From Jacaranda mimosifolia (taxonomy: Eukaryota; Streptophyta; Magnoliopsida; Lamiales; Bignoniaceae): DNA of 64,000 nucleotides. This document shows positions 21,694-34,872 of the stretch, in pieces. The stretch spans positions 21,798,391 to 21,862,390 of the forward strand of contig CM032126.1 in NCBI GenBank assembly GCA_018894105.1, read 5' to 3'. A model generated the notes under the pieces. That model ran no database searches. It was given only the letters and a program-made list of their open reading frames with translations, and was not told where the DNA came from. The position numbers and the translations under genes are program-made. The first letter of the stretch is position 1. Every line of letters begins with the position of its first letter.

Positions 21694-23830
21694 TGAAGGT
21701 AAGAGTAGCATTAGGATCCATAAATCAAAACTTCATAAATTAAAAAATAACTAAGCTACGCAAGCGACCAAAGATCTAGTCATGCTATAGATCTAGATTA
21801 GGAAGAAGAATTACCTCTTGCAGCTCAAAATAAGGAGAAGATCAACTATCTCTCTCAAATCCAGAAACTGTCTGGAATCAGCACAGCAGAAAGGTGGCAA
21901 CTTTGCCCTAGCTACACGGCTCAAAAAATCACCAAATTAAATTTGGAACACCTCCACACATAGGGAAGTTACTATGAAAAAATTGAAGAAAATAGCCTCC
22001 TGGATCGCTCCAGAAAAATTCGCCTACTAGTTGCTACTGCAGGTGGATCTCCAAACCCGAGCAAGTCAATTACCTTTCCTTTATTGATATGATCTACACA
22101 CCAAATAATCCAATTTCCCCTCACTAGTAGCTAGAGAGTGGAGAAAACGTGATAGAGGAGGCCAATTTTCAGGTTGGGAAGAAGAAGGAATGTAAAGCTC
22201 AACATATGATGCAATGCATGGAGAGAAGGATTTTGGAGGGAATGCAGGAATCTAATTCTCACACTTTCCTTAATATGATGGCCAAATTTTCTTACCCTCT
22301 ATATCTATATATAGAGGGTGGAAGGTGTGATGCTAGTTGGCATCACACCTTCCTCAAGGTGACCACCCAAGTGGCGTGCCAAGTTGGAAAATTCAAATTA
22401 AAGTCTTACTAGAATTTCATGTGCATTTTAATCACATTTCCAATCTAATTCCAAATTAACTAAGATGCTAATTTAAATGGACACTTCATTTAAATTTTCC
22501 CTCCAAAAAGTATTGTTCTCATTAATTAAATTAAGTACTTTAATTCAATTAATTAACCTTTATTTTAATTCTTAAATCAAACAAGCTTAACTCTTAAGCT
22601 TAAATTAGTCAACTTAACTCTTTAAGTCAACTTGTCCAATTTATGGTCAACATGGTACCAAATAATTAACTCCTTAATTATTGGTCTAATTTAACTCTTC
22701 AAATTAGTTTATTAATTTAACACTTAAATTAATCAAACTAAAATTGACCGTTAAATTGGATCCTCGAAAATCGGCTACCAAAGGGTGATTTTTCTAACAC
22801 TTAGAAAATTGCTCTACTAATTTTGGACGCTATTTGGCTTTTGTGTGTGACCCAATAGGTTCTACCATTCATTGGACATGGGCTCACAACTCTTTGTGAA
22901 TTTTGATATCTTATATTCATTTTAGTTTAAAACTCCTTTTAAACTAATCGACTCAATTCAATTAATCTTATTAATTGAAGAGTACCTAATCTCCATGGTC
23001 AATGTCCAACCTCAAGCCCATGGAGCCCAACTAATTGGCCGAAATGAATATTCTTGAGGACCATCATAGCTCCATACATAGCATGCAAATACAGTCATTC
23101 ATTCTCTTATCTCCCGAAAGACGCCTATGGCAATATATTTGCCAGCTCCCTAATAGCCTCGATATTATGTCTCTATTCTCAATGTTTGATTCCCTTGTGT
23201 GACCTCATCTTTGAAAAACTCCTTTTCCAAATTGTTACACTACCTTGCGCAAGGATTTCTTGGAATCGATCACTATAGAATACATAGGAGATGCACTCGC
23301 CCTTCACAAAAGAGAGGAGTTGGACATAAGGTTACTATGGATGCTCAGGTCAGAGGACTAATAATATGCATCAGCGTAAATGAGAGAATTAACTACTACC
23401 GACTTGCCACTACAGCTATCTAGTGGATTCTTCGGAGGGTCTTTAGTGCCTTGTTCTCTAACAAGCACCCACTAACATACACTTGTATGTCATACAGTTG
23501 CTCATGGAATGGAGAAATATCTAACTCTCATATTTATACATCATTAGTGCAAGTCTATTTGGATCTTAGATGCCTCATCTCATAAGATCCTATGACTTGG
23601 AAGATTTAAGATCACGACCGTGCAAGACTTATTCCATGATCACCACCCAGTGAACTAACCAAGTCCTGGAGTCATGTGTGATCTAAGGGCTTCATCCAAA
23701 TGTAAGTGAAGTAATATAAAACATAACATGAAGGAGGCCATATTAATAATATCATTCAATCAAGATTGTTTTACATGGAAATAGTTTTTACAAGGCCATT
23801 CTAATTGGCTGGCCGGGCACTATTCCAACA
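21694..23830 (-). repeat. 5' LTR of copia C
   Basis: 2137 bp, from TGAAGGTAAGAGTAGC (3' end on minus) to CACTATTCCAACA (5' end). It is complete and flanked inward by the PBS. Confidence 0.93.
22297..22352 (-). promoter_or_regulatory. TATA region and U3 palindrome, copia C LTR
   Basis: CTCTATATCTATATATAGAG (22297-22316) is followed by a 13-bp stem GAAGGTGTGATGC / GCATCACACCTTC with a 6-nt loop (22321-22352). Promoter role inferred from position. Confidence 0.6.
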
Positions 23831-25085
23831 ATCTCGTACATCAATAGGATATGGAAAACATAAATAAGTTAATGTGCCTAGCATGCTGCTAGGTTAGGAT
23901 GACCATGAGCCTAACCAAGTAGTGCACTTAGAGCCATAGGTGCACCACCTAGTTGATTTTAAGTGAGTTGATTAAATCTAGCTATTAAATCAGTATATCC
24001 CCATGCATTCATGGTTCTCTATGCTCCAATGGCCTTCTTGCTCCTTGTAACATTTACAAGAGAAAGAAATCCTGACTCCTAGTGATTTTACTCTCATAAC
24101 ATTTACAAGATAGAAATTAAGAGGCATGCAAGCCCTAATTTAATACAACACTTTTCAACATCTTGAAACAAATAAAATTAATATTGAAGGCTCATGATCA
24201 TCCCCATTCATTCATCATTCATTCAACAATTAAATGAATAATAAATAAATTTAGAATTAAAAATTAATTCCAATAATTAGATGCTTATCTCATAAACAAA
24301 TAATTGGCTAAGCAAGAAGAAGCATAAGAATTATGCCATAACTTGAAGATTAACTTTAACGAATTTTTAAAAGCATTCAAAAATGTCAGACATAATTTTG
24401 AGAACTTGCACAACAATTGTGCATCTATCATGTGTGAATCGAAACACTTTTAGTCATATAAAAAAGATTTAAAAAAAAATCAAGCAAAATAAAAATTGGC
24501 CACTGCCTACCCAGGTTGGGCGCACAGCCACTCGGCAGGAGCGCCCGCTGCTGAGCCAGTGCTCGACTAGGCAGGGCGACAACCTCTGTTTTCATTTGCT
24601 AATTAGCTCAATTGTTGTGCACCAAAAATTTTAGTACACTTCCTTAACAATAAAACACACATTATAGATGAAATTCTAGATTTAAAACTCCTTTTAAAAA
24701 TAGAATTTCAAGTGCTCAATCATGCTGTCAAAAACAAGTTAAAGTAAGAATCACATTCTTCAAAAATCTCCTTCAAAACTCCAATCAAATTGGACAAAAA
24801 AATGACCAAAACAACTTAATGTCAATCAACACATGCTATATCAACATATAACATGAATTAATTCCAAATCGACATTCAATGTTAATAGCTATGAATTAAA
24901 ACATACTAATCATATGAATCAACACTTAAAACACATATTAGCATGCTTTCAATTCATCAATCAAGGAGCCACACACAACATCATCAAAACACTCCAATCT
25001 ATCATATGAATGAAGAATTTGGTGATTTTAATCAATCCATCACATGAGCCAATCAATCAAAAAATCCAAATCAAAGCATGAATTA
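23831..25085 (-). other. Copia E leader (partial)
   Basis: Homologous to 20407-21678 of C. It carries the long hairpin (about 23912-23954, AACCAAGTAGTGCAC / GTGCACCACCTAGTT) and a GC-rich patch (24490-24590). The four-stem-loop segment lay upstream of the C insertion and is lost. Confidence 0.75.
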
Positions 25086-25098
25086 GGCTCCGATACCA
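25086..25098 (-). other. Primer binding site, copia E
   Basis: Minus strand TGGTATCGGAGCC. The following about 20 bases of LTR end (TGAAGGTAAGAGTAGC on the plus strand in other copies) are deleted, so LTR sequence resumes directly at TTAGGATC. Confidence 0.8.
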
Positions 25099-26913
25099 TT
25101 AGGATCAAATAATTAAAATTTAAATTAAAATTTAAATAATTACTAGTGCTTCACAAGGATCTAAACATGCTTAAGATTTAGATTTAGATGGAGATATACC
25201 TTGATAAGAAAAATCCAAAGGAATGATAAAGAACTCTTCTTCAATCCAGAATCTGTCAAACGACGGCGCAGCTGGAAAGATTCAACTTTTTCATGATCCA
25301 GATATCTCCAAAAATTCTGTAAAAATTATAGTATATCCTCAACTCTTTGATGAAGCTACTATGAAAATTTTAGACCAAAAATCCATCTGGATCTCCTGGA
25401 AAAAGTTCGCCAAGTCACTACTTGGATTGGTGGATATCCAAGGCACAACAATCCTATTGTCTTGACTCTATCAATAGGATCCACATACCAATGCTTTTTC
25501 CAATTTCTCCTCAATATTATCTGGGGATAGATAGGAGAAATGAGAGCTTGAAGGCTGATTTTGGTGTTGGAGAGCAAGAGAGAAGTGGGTTTCAACTCAT
25601 GAGGTAACACTTTAAAGAAGGGAAAATGTGAGAATCTAATTCTTCACATGGATTGCATAATGCCGATCACCCTCAGCTCTATATCTATATATAGAGGGAG
25701 GATGGTGTGATGCCAAGGTGGCATCACACCTTCCTCAATGTGGGGGACCGCCCCCTTGACTTGCAAGTTGGCAAATTCAAATCATATTGACTTTTGTGTG
25801 CATTTCAATTACTTTTGGAATCTAATTTCAAATTAATTAAATGCTACGCCAAATGAACCTTTCATTTTGAATTTTCCTCTAAAATTTATTCTTCTCATTA
25901 ATTAAATTAAACACTTTAATTTAATTAATTTAATCCTTGACTTAACTCTTAAGTCAATTAGCTTAACTCTTTAAGCTAAGAATTGTTAACTTTTAAAGTT
26001 AACTTAACCTATTGATGGCCATGTGGCACCAAATAATTAAGTCCTTAATTATTGATCTAATTTAACTCCTTAAATTATTTGATCAATTTAATAATTAAAT
26101 TAATCAAGCTAAAATTAACCTTAATTTTCGGCCACCCCAAAATCGGTCACTTGGAGTGAGTTTCCAACATTTAGAAAAATATCTCCATCATTTAGGAAAT
26201 GCAATTGGCTGTTGTGTGACTCGATAGGTTCTACCATTCATTGGACATGGGCTTATAACTCCTTGTGACTTTTGAATATCATATATTCCTTTTAGTTTAA
26301 ACTCCTTTAAACTAATCGACTTAATTCAATCAATCTCCATTAATTGAAGAGTACCCAATCTCCATGGTCGATGTCAAAACTTAAGCCTATGGAGCCCAAC
26401 TAATTGGACGAAATGAATGCTTTTAGAGAACTATTATAGCTCTACACGTGCCATGCAAGTACGGTCATCCCATATCCTCTCTCTCGAAAGAGGCCTAGGG
26501 CAAGATATTTTTCGGCTCCCTAATAGACTCGATACTATTTCTCTATTCCTAATGTTTGATTCTGCTTTATGACCTTATCTTTGGAAAACTCCTTTTCCAA
26601 ATTTTCATATTACCTTGCAGAAGGTTTTCTTAGAATCATTCATTATAGAATACATATGAGATGTACTCGCCCTTCACAGAGACAAGGAGTCGGATTTCAT
26701 CTTGGATCTAACAAACCTCCATGTCTAAGTAGCTCATACTCAATCACCACCCGAACGGCCCGCTGAGTGACCATGGAAGAGTCAAAGCATGAGGACCTAA
26801 AGATAAGATTACCATAGATCCTCAAGTCAAAGGATTAACTATATGCCCTAGCGTAAGCTAGAAAATTGTTACTACCGACTTGCCAGCTATCTAGTGGATT
26901 CTCTGGGTGGGCC
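25099..26913 (-). repeat. 5' LTR of copia E, part 1
   Basis: Most of an LTR, lacking its extreme PBS-side end and interrupted at 26913 (ending GGGCC) by element D. It includes the TATA region CTCTATATCTATATATAGAG (25677-25696) and a perfect 12-bp palindrome GGTGTGATGCCA / TGGCATCACACC (25704-25730). Confidence 0.9.
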
Positions 26914-29161
26914 TGAAGGCAATAGTAGCTTTAGGATTCATAAATCGACACTTCATAAGCTTGAAAATAACTAAGCTACCCGAGCTACCAAGGATCTAGT
27001 CATGCTATATATTTGGATTAGGATGAAGAATTACCTCTTGTAGCTCAAAATGAGGAGAAGATCAACTATCTCTCATGAATCCAGAAATTGTCTGGAACTA
27101 GCATAGTGGAAAGATGGCAACGTTTGCCCTGGCTATATTGCTTCAAAATTCATGAAATTAAATCTGGAATGCCTCCACACACAAGATAAGATACTATGAA
27201 AACTTGAAGCCAAAAAGCCTTCTGTATCGCTCTAGAAAAAATCTCCAATCAAAAGCTACTACAGGTGGATCTCCAAATCCGAGCAAGTCAAGTGCCTTGC
27301 CTCTATTGATATGATCCACACACAAAACAATATTCCAATTTCCCCTAACTAGAAGTTGGAGTTAGAGAGGAGAAAATGAGGTAGAGGAGGCCAATTTTTA
27401 GGTTGGAAGGAAGAAGAAATGCAAAGCTTCAACTCATGATGCAATGCATGGAGAGAGAAATTCAGGAGGGAATGCAAGAATCTAATTCTCACACTTTTCA
27501 GCAATGCTTAATTCGAATTTTGCAAGCACTCTATATCTATATATAGAGGGTGGAAGGTGTGATGCTAGTTGGCATCACACCTTCCTTAAGGTGACCGCCC
27601 AAGTGGCATGCCAAGTTGGCAAAATTCAAATTCATGTCTTGAATTTCAAGTGTATTTCAATTTCATTTGGAATCTAATTCCGAATTAATTAGGATGCTAA
27701 TTTAAATGAACACTTCATTTAAATTTTCCCTCCAAAAAGTATCTTTCCCATCAATTAAATTAAATACTTTAATCTAATTAATTAACTTTTGATTTAACTC
27801 TTAAATCAAACAAGCTTAACTCTTAAGCTTAAATTAGTCAACTTAACTCTTTAAGTCAACTTGTCTAATTGATGGTCAACATGGTACCAAATAATTAACT
27901 CCTTAATTATTGGTCTAATTTAAATCTTAAGTTAGTTGATTAATTTAACACTTCAATTAGTCAAACCAAAATTGACAGTAAAATTGGAACCTTGAAAATC
28001 AGTCACTAAAGGGTGAATTTTCTAACACTTAGAAAATTGCTCTACCAATTTTGCAAGCTATTTGGCCTATGTGTGTGACCCAATAGGTTTCCATTCATTG
28101 GACCTAGGCTCACAACTCTTTGTGACTTTTGAATATTTTATATTCATTTTAGTTTAAAGCTCATTTAAAATTAATTAACTCAATTCAATTAATCTTACTA
28201 ATTGAAGAGTACCCAATCTCCATAGTCGATGTCCAACCTCAAGCCCATGGAGCCCAACTAATTGGCCGAAATGAATATTTGGAGAACCATTACAGCTCTA
28301 CTCGTACCATGCAAATACGACCCTTTTGTCTTCTATCTTCTGAAAGAGGCCTAGGGCAAGATATTTGCTGGCTCCCTAGTAGCCTCAATACTATATTTCT
28401 ATTCTCAATGTTCGATTCCCTTATGTGACCTCACCTTTGGAAAACTCATTTTCCAAATTGTCATACCACATTGCGCAAGGATTTCTTGGAATCTACCATT
28501 ACAGAACACATAGGAGATGGACTCGCCCTTCACAAAAGCGAGGACTTGGATTCCTTTTTGGATCTCACAAACCTCCATGCCAAGTAGCTCATACCCAATC
28601 TCAACCCGAACGACCCGCTAATTGGTCAAGGAAGAGTCAAAGCATGAGGACCAGACATAAGTTTACCATGGATCCTTAGGTCAAAGGACTAATAATATGC
28701 TCTAGCGTAAGTGGGAGAATTGACCACTACTGGCTTGCCACTAAAGCTATCTAGTGGATTCTCCAGAGGGTCTTCAGTACCTTGTTCTCTAACAAGCACC
28801 CACTAACATGCACCCGTATCTCATACAGATTGCTCATTGAATGGAGCAATATCCAACTCTTGAATTTATGCATCGTTAGTACAAGTTTATCCAGATCTTA
28901 GATGCCCCATCTCATAAGATCCTATGACTTGGAAGATTTAAGATCATAACCATGTAAGACTTATTCCATGATCACTACCTAGTGAACTAACCAAGTACCG
29001 TTGTCATGTGTGAGCTAAGGGCTTCATCCAAATGCAAGTGAGGTAATACAAAGCATAAGATGAAGGTGGCCATATAAAGAATATCATTCAATCAGATTAT
29101 TTTACAAGGAAATAACTTTTGCATGGCCAATCTAATTGGCTTGCCGGACACTATTCCAACT
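26914..29161 (-). repeat. 3' LTR of copia D
   Basis: 2248 bp, from TGAAGGCAATAGTAGC to GACACTATTCCAACT. The outermost base before the PPT side is T where the family has A. It borders GGGCC on the left and the polypurine tract on the right. Confidence 0.92.
27529..27585 (-). promoter_or_regulatory. TATA region and U3 palindrome, copia D 3' LTR
   Basis: CTCTATATCTATATATAGAG, then a 14-bp perfect stem GGAAGGTGTGATGC / GCATCACACCTTCC with a 6-nt loop (27552-27585). This is the longest version of the palindrome in the window. Confidence 0.6.
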
Positions 29162-29177
29162 ATCTCCCACTTTCCCT
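29162..29177 (-). other. Polypurine tract, copia D
   Basis: Minus strand GGGAAAGTGGGAGAT immediately upstream of the 3' LTR, the expected primer for plus-strand DNA synthesis. Confidence 0.75.
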
Positions 29178-29189
29178 ATAGCCAATGCC

Positions 29190-29960
29190 CTATGTCCTTG
29201 AGATCCATCTTCTCGTGATGTTCTTCAAAGACCTTTTGCACTAAGGGCTTAGTTAGTAGATTTGCTAAAGTCTTTTATGGGGCAACTCTCTCCACTCAGA
29301 TGTCGCCTCCATCAATGATCTCCCAGATCAAATGATATCGCCTAAAAAATATTTGGATTTCTGATGAGATCTTGGCTCTATAGCTTGCACTACTGCCCCG
29401 GTGTTGTCACAGAAGATAACAACTGGCTTCGAATACTAGGCACTACATTCAACTCTTAAATTAAGTTTTTCATCCAAACACCTTTCTTTGCAGCTTTTGA
29501 GGCCGCAATATATTCTGCTTCAGCGGTGGAATCCACCGTGGTGTCTTGTTTAGAACTCTTTCAACACACCGCGCCGCCATTGAGGCAAAATATAAATTCG
29601 GAAGTAGATTTGAGGTCATCTACATCAGATTGAAAACTCAAATCCAAAAGCCCCTCTAGTTAAGTTCTCTATTGTCGTATACCAAAAACAAGTCTTTTGT
29701 CATTCTCAAGTACTTAATTATTTCTTTTATGACTATCTAGTGACTCTCACTGGGATTGGATTGGAACCTACTCGTAACACTTAGCAAGTGTGCCACATTT
29801 GATCTTGTACATTGAACTGCATACATTATGCTACCGATAGCAGAGGCAAAAGGTATGTGAGACATCTTTTGTTTCTCTTCCTCAATCTTGGGGGCCATAG
29901 ACTTTGAGAGATGATTGCCATGTCCCATGGGAAGAAATCCCTTCTTGGATTTTTCCATAC
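29190..29960 (-). pseudogene. pol: Copia D RNase H and RT C-terminus
   Basis: RT C-terminal block MEKSKKGFLPMGHGNHLSKS... FASAIGSIMYAVQCTRSNVA at 29737-29958, then RNase H (DLKSTSEFIFCLNGGA, KSSKQDTTVDSTAEAEYIAA, with the AEY glutamate kept) and the pol terminus RRYHLIREIIDGGDI... SAKGL. Several stops and frame changes. The end of pol lies about 20 bp before the PPT. Confidence 0.85.
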
Positions 29961-30640
29961 TAAATCTCTTTAATGTATGGGGTTTGGGATAGCCCCAGCA
30001 TCCTCGTAGATCTATCTCTACAGATACATATTCCCTATAAGTAGGATGCTTCTCCTAAATCCTTCGTGGACATAAAGCACAATAAACTGTACTGAACTCC
30101 CACTAGCCTTCTTGTACACACATAGTTCATACACATTTTTGATAAAGCCAAATGATTTGACCATTTTTTCAAAACATATGTTCCAATTCGGGATGCTTGT
30201 TTGAGTCCATAAATAGATCTTTGGAGTTTGCAAACCTTTTGCTCACTCTCCTTGGATGTAAAACCTTGTGGTTGCTCTATATAGATTTCTTCTTCAATGT
30301 CACCATTGAGGAAAATGGTTTTCACATCTATTTGCCATATCTCATAGTCATAATATGTTGCTATGGCAAGTAGAATCCGAATAGACTTAAGCATAGCGAT
30401 CGGTGAAAATGTTTCCTCAAAATTGATACCGAGTCTTTCAGTGTAACCCTTTGCCCCTAGTCATGCATTAAAAGTCAGCACTTCTATATTTACTCCAAGC
30501 TTTCGCTTATAGATCCACTTACAACCATAGAAAACTATTCCTTTTGGTGGATCTACCAAAGTCCATACTTTATTTGTGTACATGGAATCCATTTTGTATC
30601 TCATGGCTTCAAGCTAATGTCCCAAATCTATGTCTAACAT
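29961..30640 (-). pseudogene. pol: Copia D reverse transcriptase, internally deleted
   Basis: Reads MLKSIRILLAIATYYDYEIW, DVKTIFLNGDIEEEIYIEQP, KVCKLQRSIYGLKQASR, VYELCVYKKASGSSVQFIVL. At the catalytic YVDD position the frame gives LYVHE and then jumps to the MKDLGEASYV block, so about 25-35 residues after the first Asp are deleted. RT could not function. Confidence 0.85.
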
Positions 30641-31530
30641 AGTTTCCTCGTAGGTCTTTAGATCATCATCTTATTGGTCCATCTTATGAAGAAATCCAAA
30701 CCTTTCTGGTTTTTTCTTGATTCGGCCTGACCTATATAGAGGTTGTGTACTAGGCTCTCATTGCTCACTTGTTTCCACTGCTTGTGGGATTTCTTGATCA
30801 TTTTGAACTTTATTAAGTTCAACAATAATGCCATTTCTATCTAATAGAAATTCTTTTTCCAAAAAGTGGGCATTCCTTGAATCAAACACCTTTTGTTCTG
30901 AGGGATCATAGAAATAATAGTTCGTGGACTCTCTAGGTTGTCCCACAAACTTGCACAAGGTGGATCAACTATCCAACTTATCTCCTACTGTTCGTCTCAC
31001 GTAAGCGGGAGATCTCTAAACTTTGAGATATTGGTAAGAGGGTCTTTGCCAAACCATATCTCATGTGGAGTCTTTAGGACCGACTTTGTGGGTACTATAT
31101 TTAGTAACTTGGCCGCCGTAAGTAAGGAGTATCCCCAGAAGGATATAGGCGCATCAGGAAAGCTCATCATGGAACATACCATGTCTAACAAGTTACAGTT
31201 TCTACTTTTGGCTACTCCATTGTGTTGGGGTGTCAGGGTGGAGTCCATTGAGAAAGAATCTCATTCGCCTTTAGATAATCCAAGAATTTGGTGCTCAAGT
31301 ATTCTCCCCCTCGATCCGATAGAAGAGCTTCAATATTTTGGCCTAGTTTCTTTTCTGCTTCATTCCTATACTCTTTGAACTTTTCAAAGGCTTTGAACTT
31401 GTTTTTCATAAGAATCACGTGTCCGAACCGACTAAAGTTATCGGTAAAGGTGATGTAGTAGGAATAGCTTCCTTTCCTACTAACTCTTAGTAGTCCACAA
31501 ACATCCGTATGGATCAAATCCAAGAGACTT
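30641..31530 (-). pseudogene. pol: Copia D integrase
   Basis: MDLIHTDVCGLLRVSRKGSY, ITFTDNFSRFGHVILM, then LLSDRGGEYLSTKFLDYLKA and TPQHNGVAKSRNCNLLDMVC. The second catalytic Asp is kept; the Glu of GVAERRN is Lys, as in C. Then NIVPTKSVLKTPHEIWFGKD and the C-terminal NYYFYDPSEQKVFDSRNAHF. Two overlapping frames (31233-31523, 30997-31248) show one frameshift at about 31240. Confidence 0.85.
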
Positions 31531-32150
31531 GTCCTACAAAATGAGCTTTGGTTATTTTTCCCTTTAATTAAGATTCACAAGTAGGAAGATCTTCAATGTT
31601 ACTAACTTTTAGTGCTTTGAGAGCTTCTAACTTGTTCATATTATTCTTAGAGATATGACTAAGTTTTTCATGCCAAAGAATGGCATTTTCTTGGATATCT
31701 AATTTTCTTTTACTTTTGAGAATCAAGTATGTACAATCCATTTATTAATGTACCTTGAGCAATCGAAGAACCATTCTTTAATGCCATCAATTTCCCATTC
31801 GATATAGAAAAATCAAATCCTTCATTATCTAGAACGAGAATTGAAACAATGTTCTTAATAAGGTGGGGTACATAATAAATCGGATCAAGTATAATGTAAC
31901 CATTCCCTAAGTCTAACTTGATGACACCTTGGAAACTGGCCGCAAATCTTGCTCTATTTCCTAAGCGGAGGATTATATCCCCTTCAAGAAGACTCTTTCT
32001 TCTTTCCATCCCCTGTAACAAATTACAAAGGCGAGAATCGCATGCGGTATCAAATATCTCTGTGGAAGAATTAGTCATCATGTGCACTTCAATAAAGTAC
32101 ATACCTTTCTCAAGGGTTGCAAGGTAAGCTTTGCAATTTCTTTTCTAATG
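31531..32150 (-). pseudogene. pol: Copia D protease and GAG-pre-integrase
   Basis: Open frame 31710-32102: IFDTACDSRLCNLLQGMERR, where the aspartic-protease triad DTG is DTA, then ILRLGNRARFAASFQGVIK, YYVPHLIKNIVSILVLDNEG and GTLINGLYILDSQK. The zinc module of the pre-integrase (HAxLGHI...) follows in another frame at about 31560-31700. Confidence 0.8.
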
Positions 32151-32915
32151 CCCCTTTTCGCCACAGTGGAAACAACTAGCTTCGATTTTAACCTTTTTCT
32201 TACCTCTCCCGAAACTTTTCTTGGGTTGATTCCCTTTCGAGGAAGAACTCTTTTTCTCTTACCTCTATTTCTAGGACCCCTAGGGACTTGGAGGAGGATG
32301 CAAGCATAAGGGGCTTCTCTTTTCTCATAATTGCCTTCACAGTCACTAGCATATTGATCAATTTGTTAATCGTAACCTCTTGCTTGGACATATTGAAGTT
32401 CATAACGAATTGATCATATGACGATGGTGATAACTGTAGGATCAAATCTACGTAAAGGTCATTATCCATGACCACATCTAACTGTCCAAGCTCTTCGATA
32501 AGTCCTATCATCTTGAGGCTGTGATCATGGATATTGGACTCTTCACTCATCCTTGCCCTAAAGAGCTCTTAAAAAAAACGAACCTTTCATGTCTACTTTA
32601 TACACCTTACAACTCTTGCAAGTGCACATAGATCTCTGGAGCATGCTTCATGTGCTCATGTGTCTTTTGGAGCTCATTGGACATGGACGCCATCATGACA
32701 CACCTCACTTGTAGATTATCATCTACAAATTTTGTGAATGTTTCACGTTGTGCGTCGGTGGCATCATCACCAAGTATGTCCATAGGACTTTGATCAAGGA
32801 TGTAAGTCAACTTTTTAGAGTCAAGAATGATTTTAAGGTTTCTTAACCAATCTTGGAAGTTCAGCCTAGTTAGTTTATTGGTTTCCAAAATGCTCGTGAG
32901 TGGATTTTTAGCCAT
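32151..32915 (-). pseudogene. gag: Copia D gag
   Basis: Start ATG at 32915: MAKNPLTSILETNKLTRLNF, FVDDNLQVRCVMMASMSNEL, HEHMKHAPEIYVHLQEL in one frame down to 32607. Then a frameshift and MSEESNIHDHSLKMIGLIEE ... NMSKQEVTINKLINMLVTVK (32550-32200), and the zinc knuckle CFHCGEKGH with intact C-C-H but a stop in place of the following Trp. One of the best-preserved gags in the window. Confidence 0.88.
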
Positions 32916-34872
32916 TTTGTTTGAAGATTTCGAAAAACTACAAGAGGCGAAAAAAGAGTATAACATGTGATTGAATTTGATATTAAAAACATGTTTATGG
33001 TCTTTCAAGCATGTTTTCCTCCCACTAGTTTATCAAATTCTTCACTTCTAGAAGAATTTGGGAAATCATATTTCCTAGTGAGAATCAAGATCCTAAGGAC
33101 TTGTAAGTGGACCTTTGCTTCAAGTGCCATCCACAAACAATCGAAAGGTAGGCAACATTTGCTAATTGCATCTCATGTAATTCTTGATATATTTTGCCTC
33201 ATGTTTCATATAGACACCCCATTTCGAGTGCATCTATATTACTAAGTGTTAAGTCATACCTGCCAATCAAACTTTGATTTGAGATGGCTCCATGTCATCC
33301 CCTGCTTCAAGTGTCAATGCATGGATGTTCTCAAATCAAAGATGCATCATATGCAAAGTATATGCTCACAACTTTCGTCCTAAGTGTGACCCCTATTTCA
33401 AGTGCCATCACACAAATTCGGTAGCGTTGTCTTGGCATATACTATTGGTTGAAGGCTTGGATTAATTAATATTCTTTTAATTTGTATCCATTTTGACTTG
33501 ATATTGGAAAAACACTTAGACATTTTAAGTGGAGGGTTTTTGCTTGCAAAGATCTCATCATTTTATCGTCTTATTTAGGTTTTCTACATCTGAAACATGC
33601 ACCTCATACATCAATATGATATGAAAAGCATAAATAAGTAAATACGCCTAGCATGCTCCCAGGGTGGGAAGACCATGAGCCTAACAAAGTGGTGCACTTA
33701 GAGCTATACGTGCACCACCTAGTTGATTTTATGTGAACTGATTAAATCTAGCTATTACATAATCGTATCCCATATATTCATGGGCCTTCAAAAGTCTCTA
33801 TGCCTCCATTGGCCCCCATTGCTCTATGTAACATTTACATGAATAGGAAATCTTCAGTGCTAGTGATTCTATTCTCTTAACATTTACAAGGCATCAAGCC
33901 TCAATTTAATACAACCCATTTCAACAACTTGAAACAATTAAAATCAATATTAAAGGCTCATGATCATCCCCATTCATTCATCATCCATTGAACAATTAAA
34001 TGAACAATAAATAAATCTAGAATTAGCAATTAATTCTCTCAATTAAATGCGTATCTCATAAATAAATAATTGAACAAGCATAACATTTATGCCATCATTG
34101 GAAGATTAACTTTAACCAATTTTCAAAGGCATTCAAAAATGTCAAACATAATTTTGAGAACATGCATAACGTTTGTGCATCTACTATGTCTAATGCAAAA
34201 ACATTTCAAGCACAAAAGGAGTTGAAAAAAACACTCAAAACTCACCAAAACCATAAAACAGGGGCTGCCGCCCAGCCTGGGCACACAACTGGGTAGGCTG
34301 CATGCACAACGTGCGCACAGTGCTTGGCCAGCGCCCGGCTGTGGCTCGACCAGCCCCTCTTCTAGGGTTTAAAAGTGAGTCAAGTTATTTTCCACTAAAC
34401 TTTCATGCAACAATAGTTTTAGTACATGTTCCCAACACTAAAACACACATTATAGATGATTTTCAAGATTTAAAACCTCTATTAAAAAAGGGAATTCAAG
34501 TGCTCAATCATACCTTCAAAAATTTAGAAAAAGCTAGAATCATTTTCTTCCAAATCTCCAATACAACTCCAATCAAATTAGATCCAAAAATGACCAAAAC
34601 TCTTTTGATCAAACATCAACATGCTATATCACTATATAACATCAATAAATGCTAAATCAATATTAAACATTTATCACTATGAATTGAAACATACTAAAAC
34701 ATGAATTAACACTTAAATCACATAAAAACATGTTTTCAATTCATCAAGCAATACAACCATTAGCATCATCAAGCAAACACTCCAATCCATCACTTGGATT
34801 AAGTATTTGGTGATATTGATCAATCTATCACATGAATCAATCAAACAATAATCCAAAACATGGCATGAAAAA
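32916..34872 (-). other. Copia D leader with four type II stem-loops
   Basis: Plus coordinates. 33107-33134: GTGGA/TCCAC, loop CCTTTGCTTCAAGTGCCA. 33208-33239: ATATAGA/TCTATAT, loop CACCCCATTTCGAGTGCA. 33272-33341: 13-bp stem CTTTGATTTGAGA / TCTCAAATCAAAG with apex CCCCTGCTTCAAGTGTCA at 33299-33316. 33384-33413: GTGTGA/TCACAC, loop CCCCTATTTCAAGTGCCA. A long hairpin lies at about 33683-33724 and a GC-rich patch at 34260-34365. Confidence 0.85.

Larger units (their letters stand above)
17161..23830 (-). mobile_element. Copia element C (-), 3'-truncated
   Basis: Minus-strand element with 5' LTR (21694-23830), PBS, leader, gag, protease, integrase and only the beginning of RT. It breaks off at 17161-17164 against element B. 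Its 5' LTR end abuts the leader of element E at 23831, so C had inserted into E. Confidence 0.85.
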
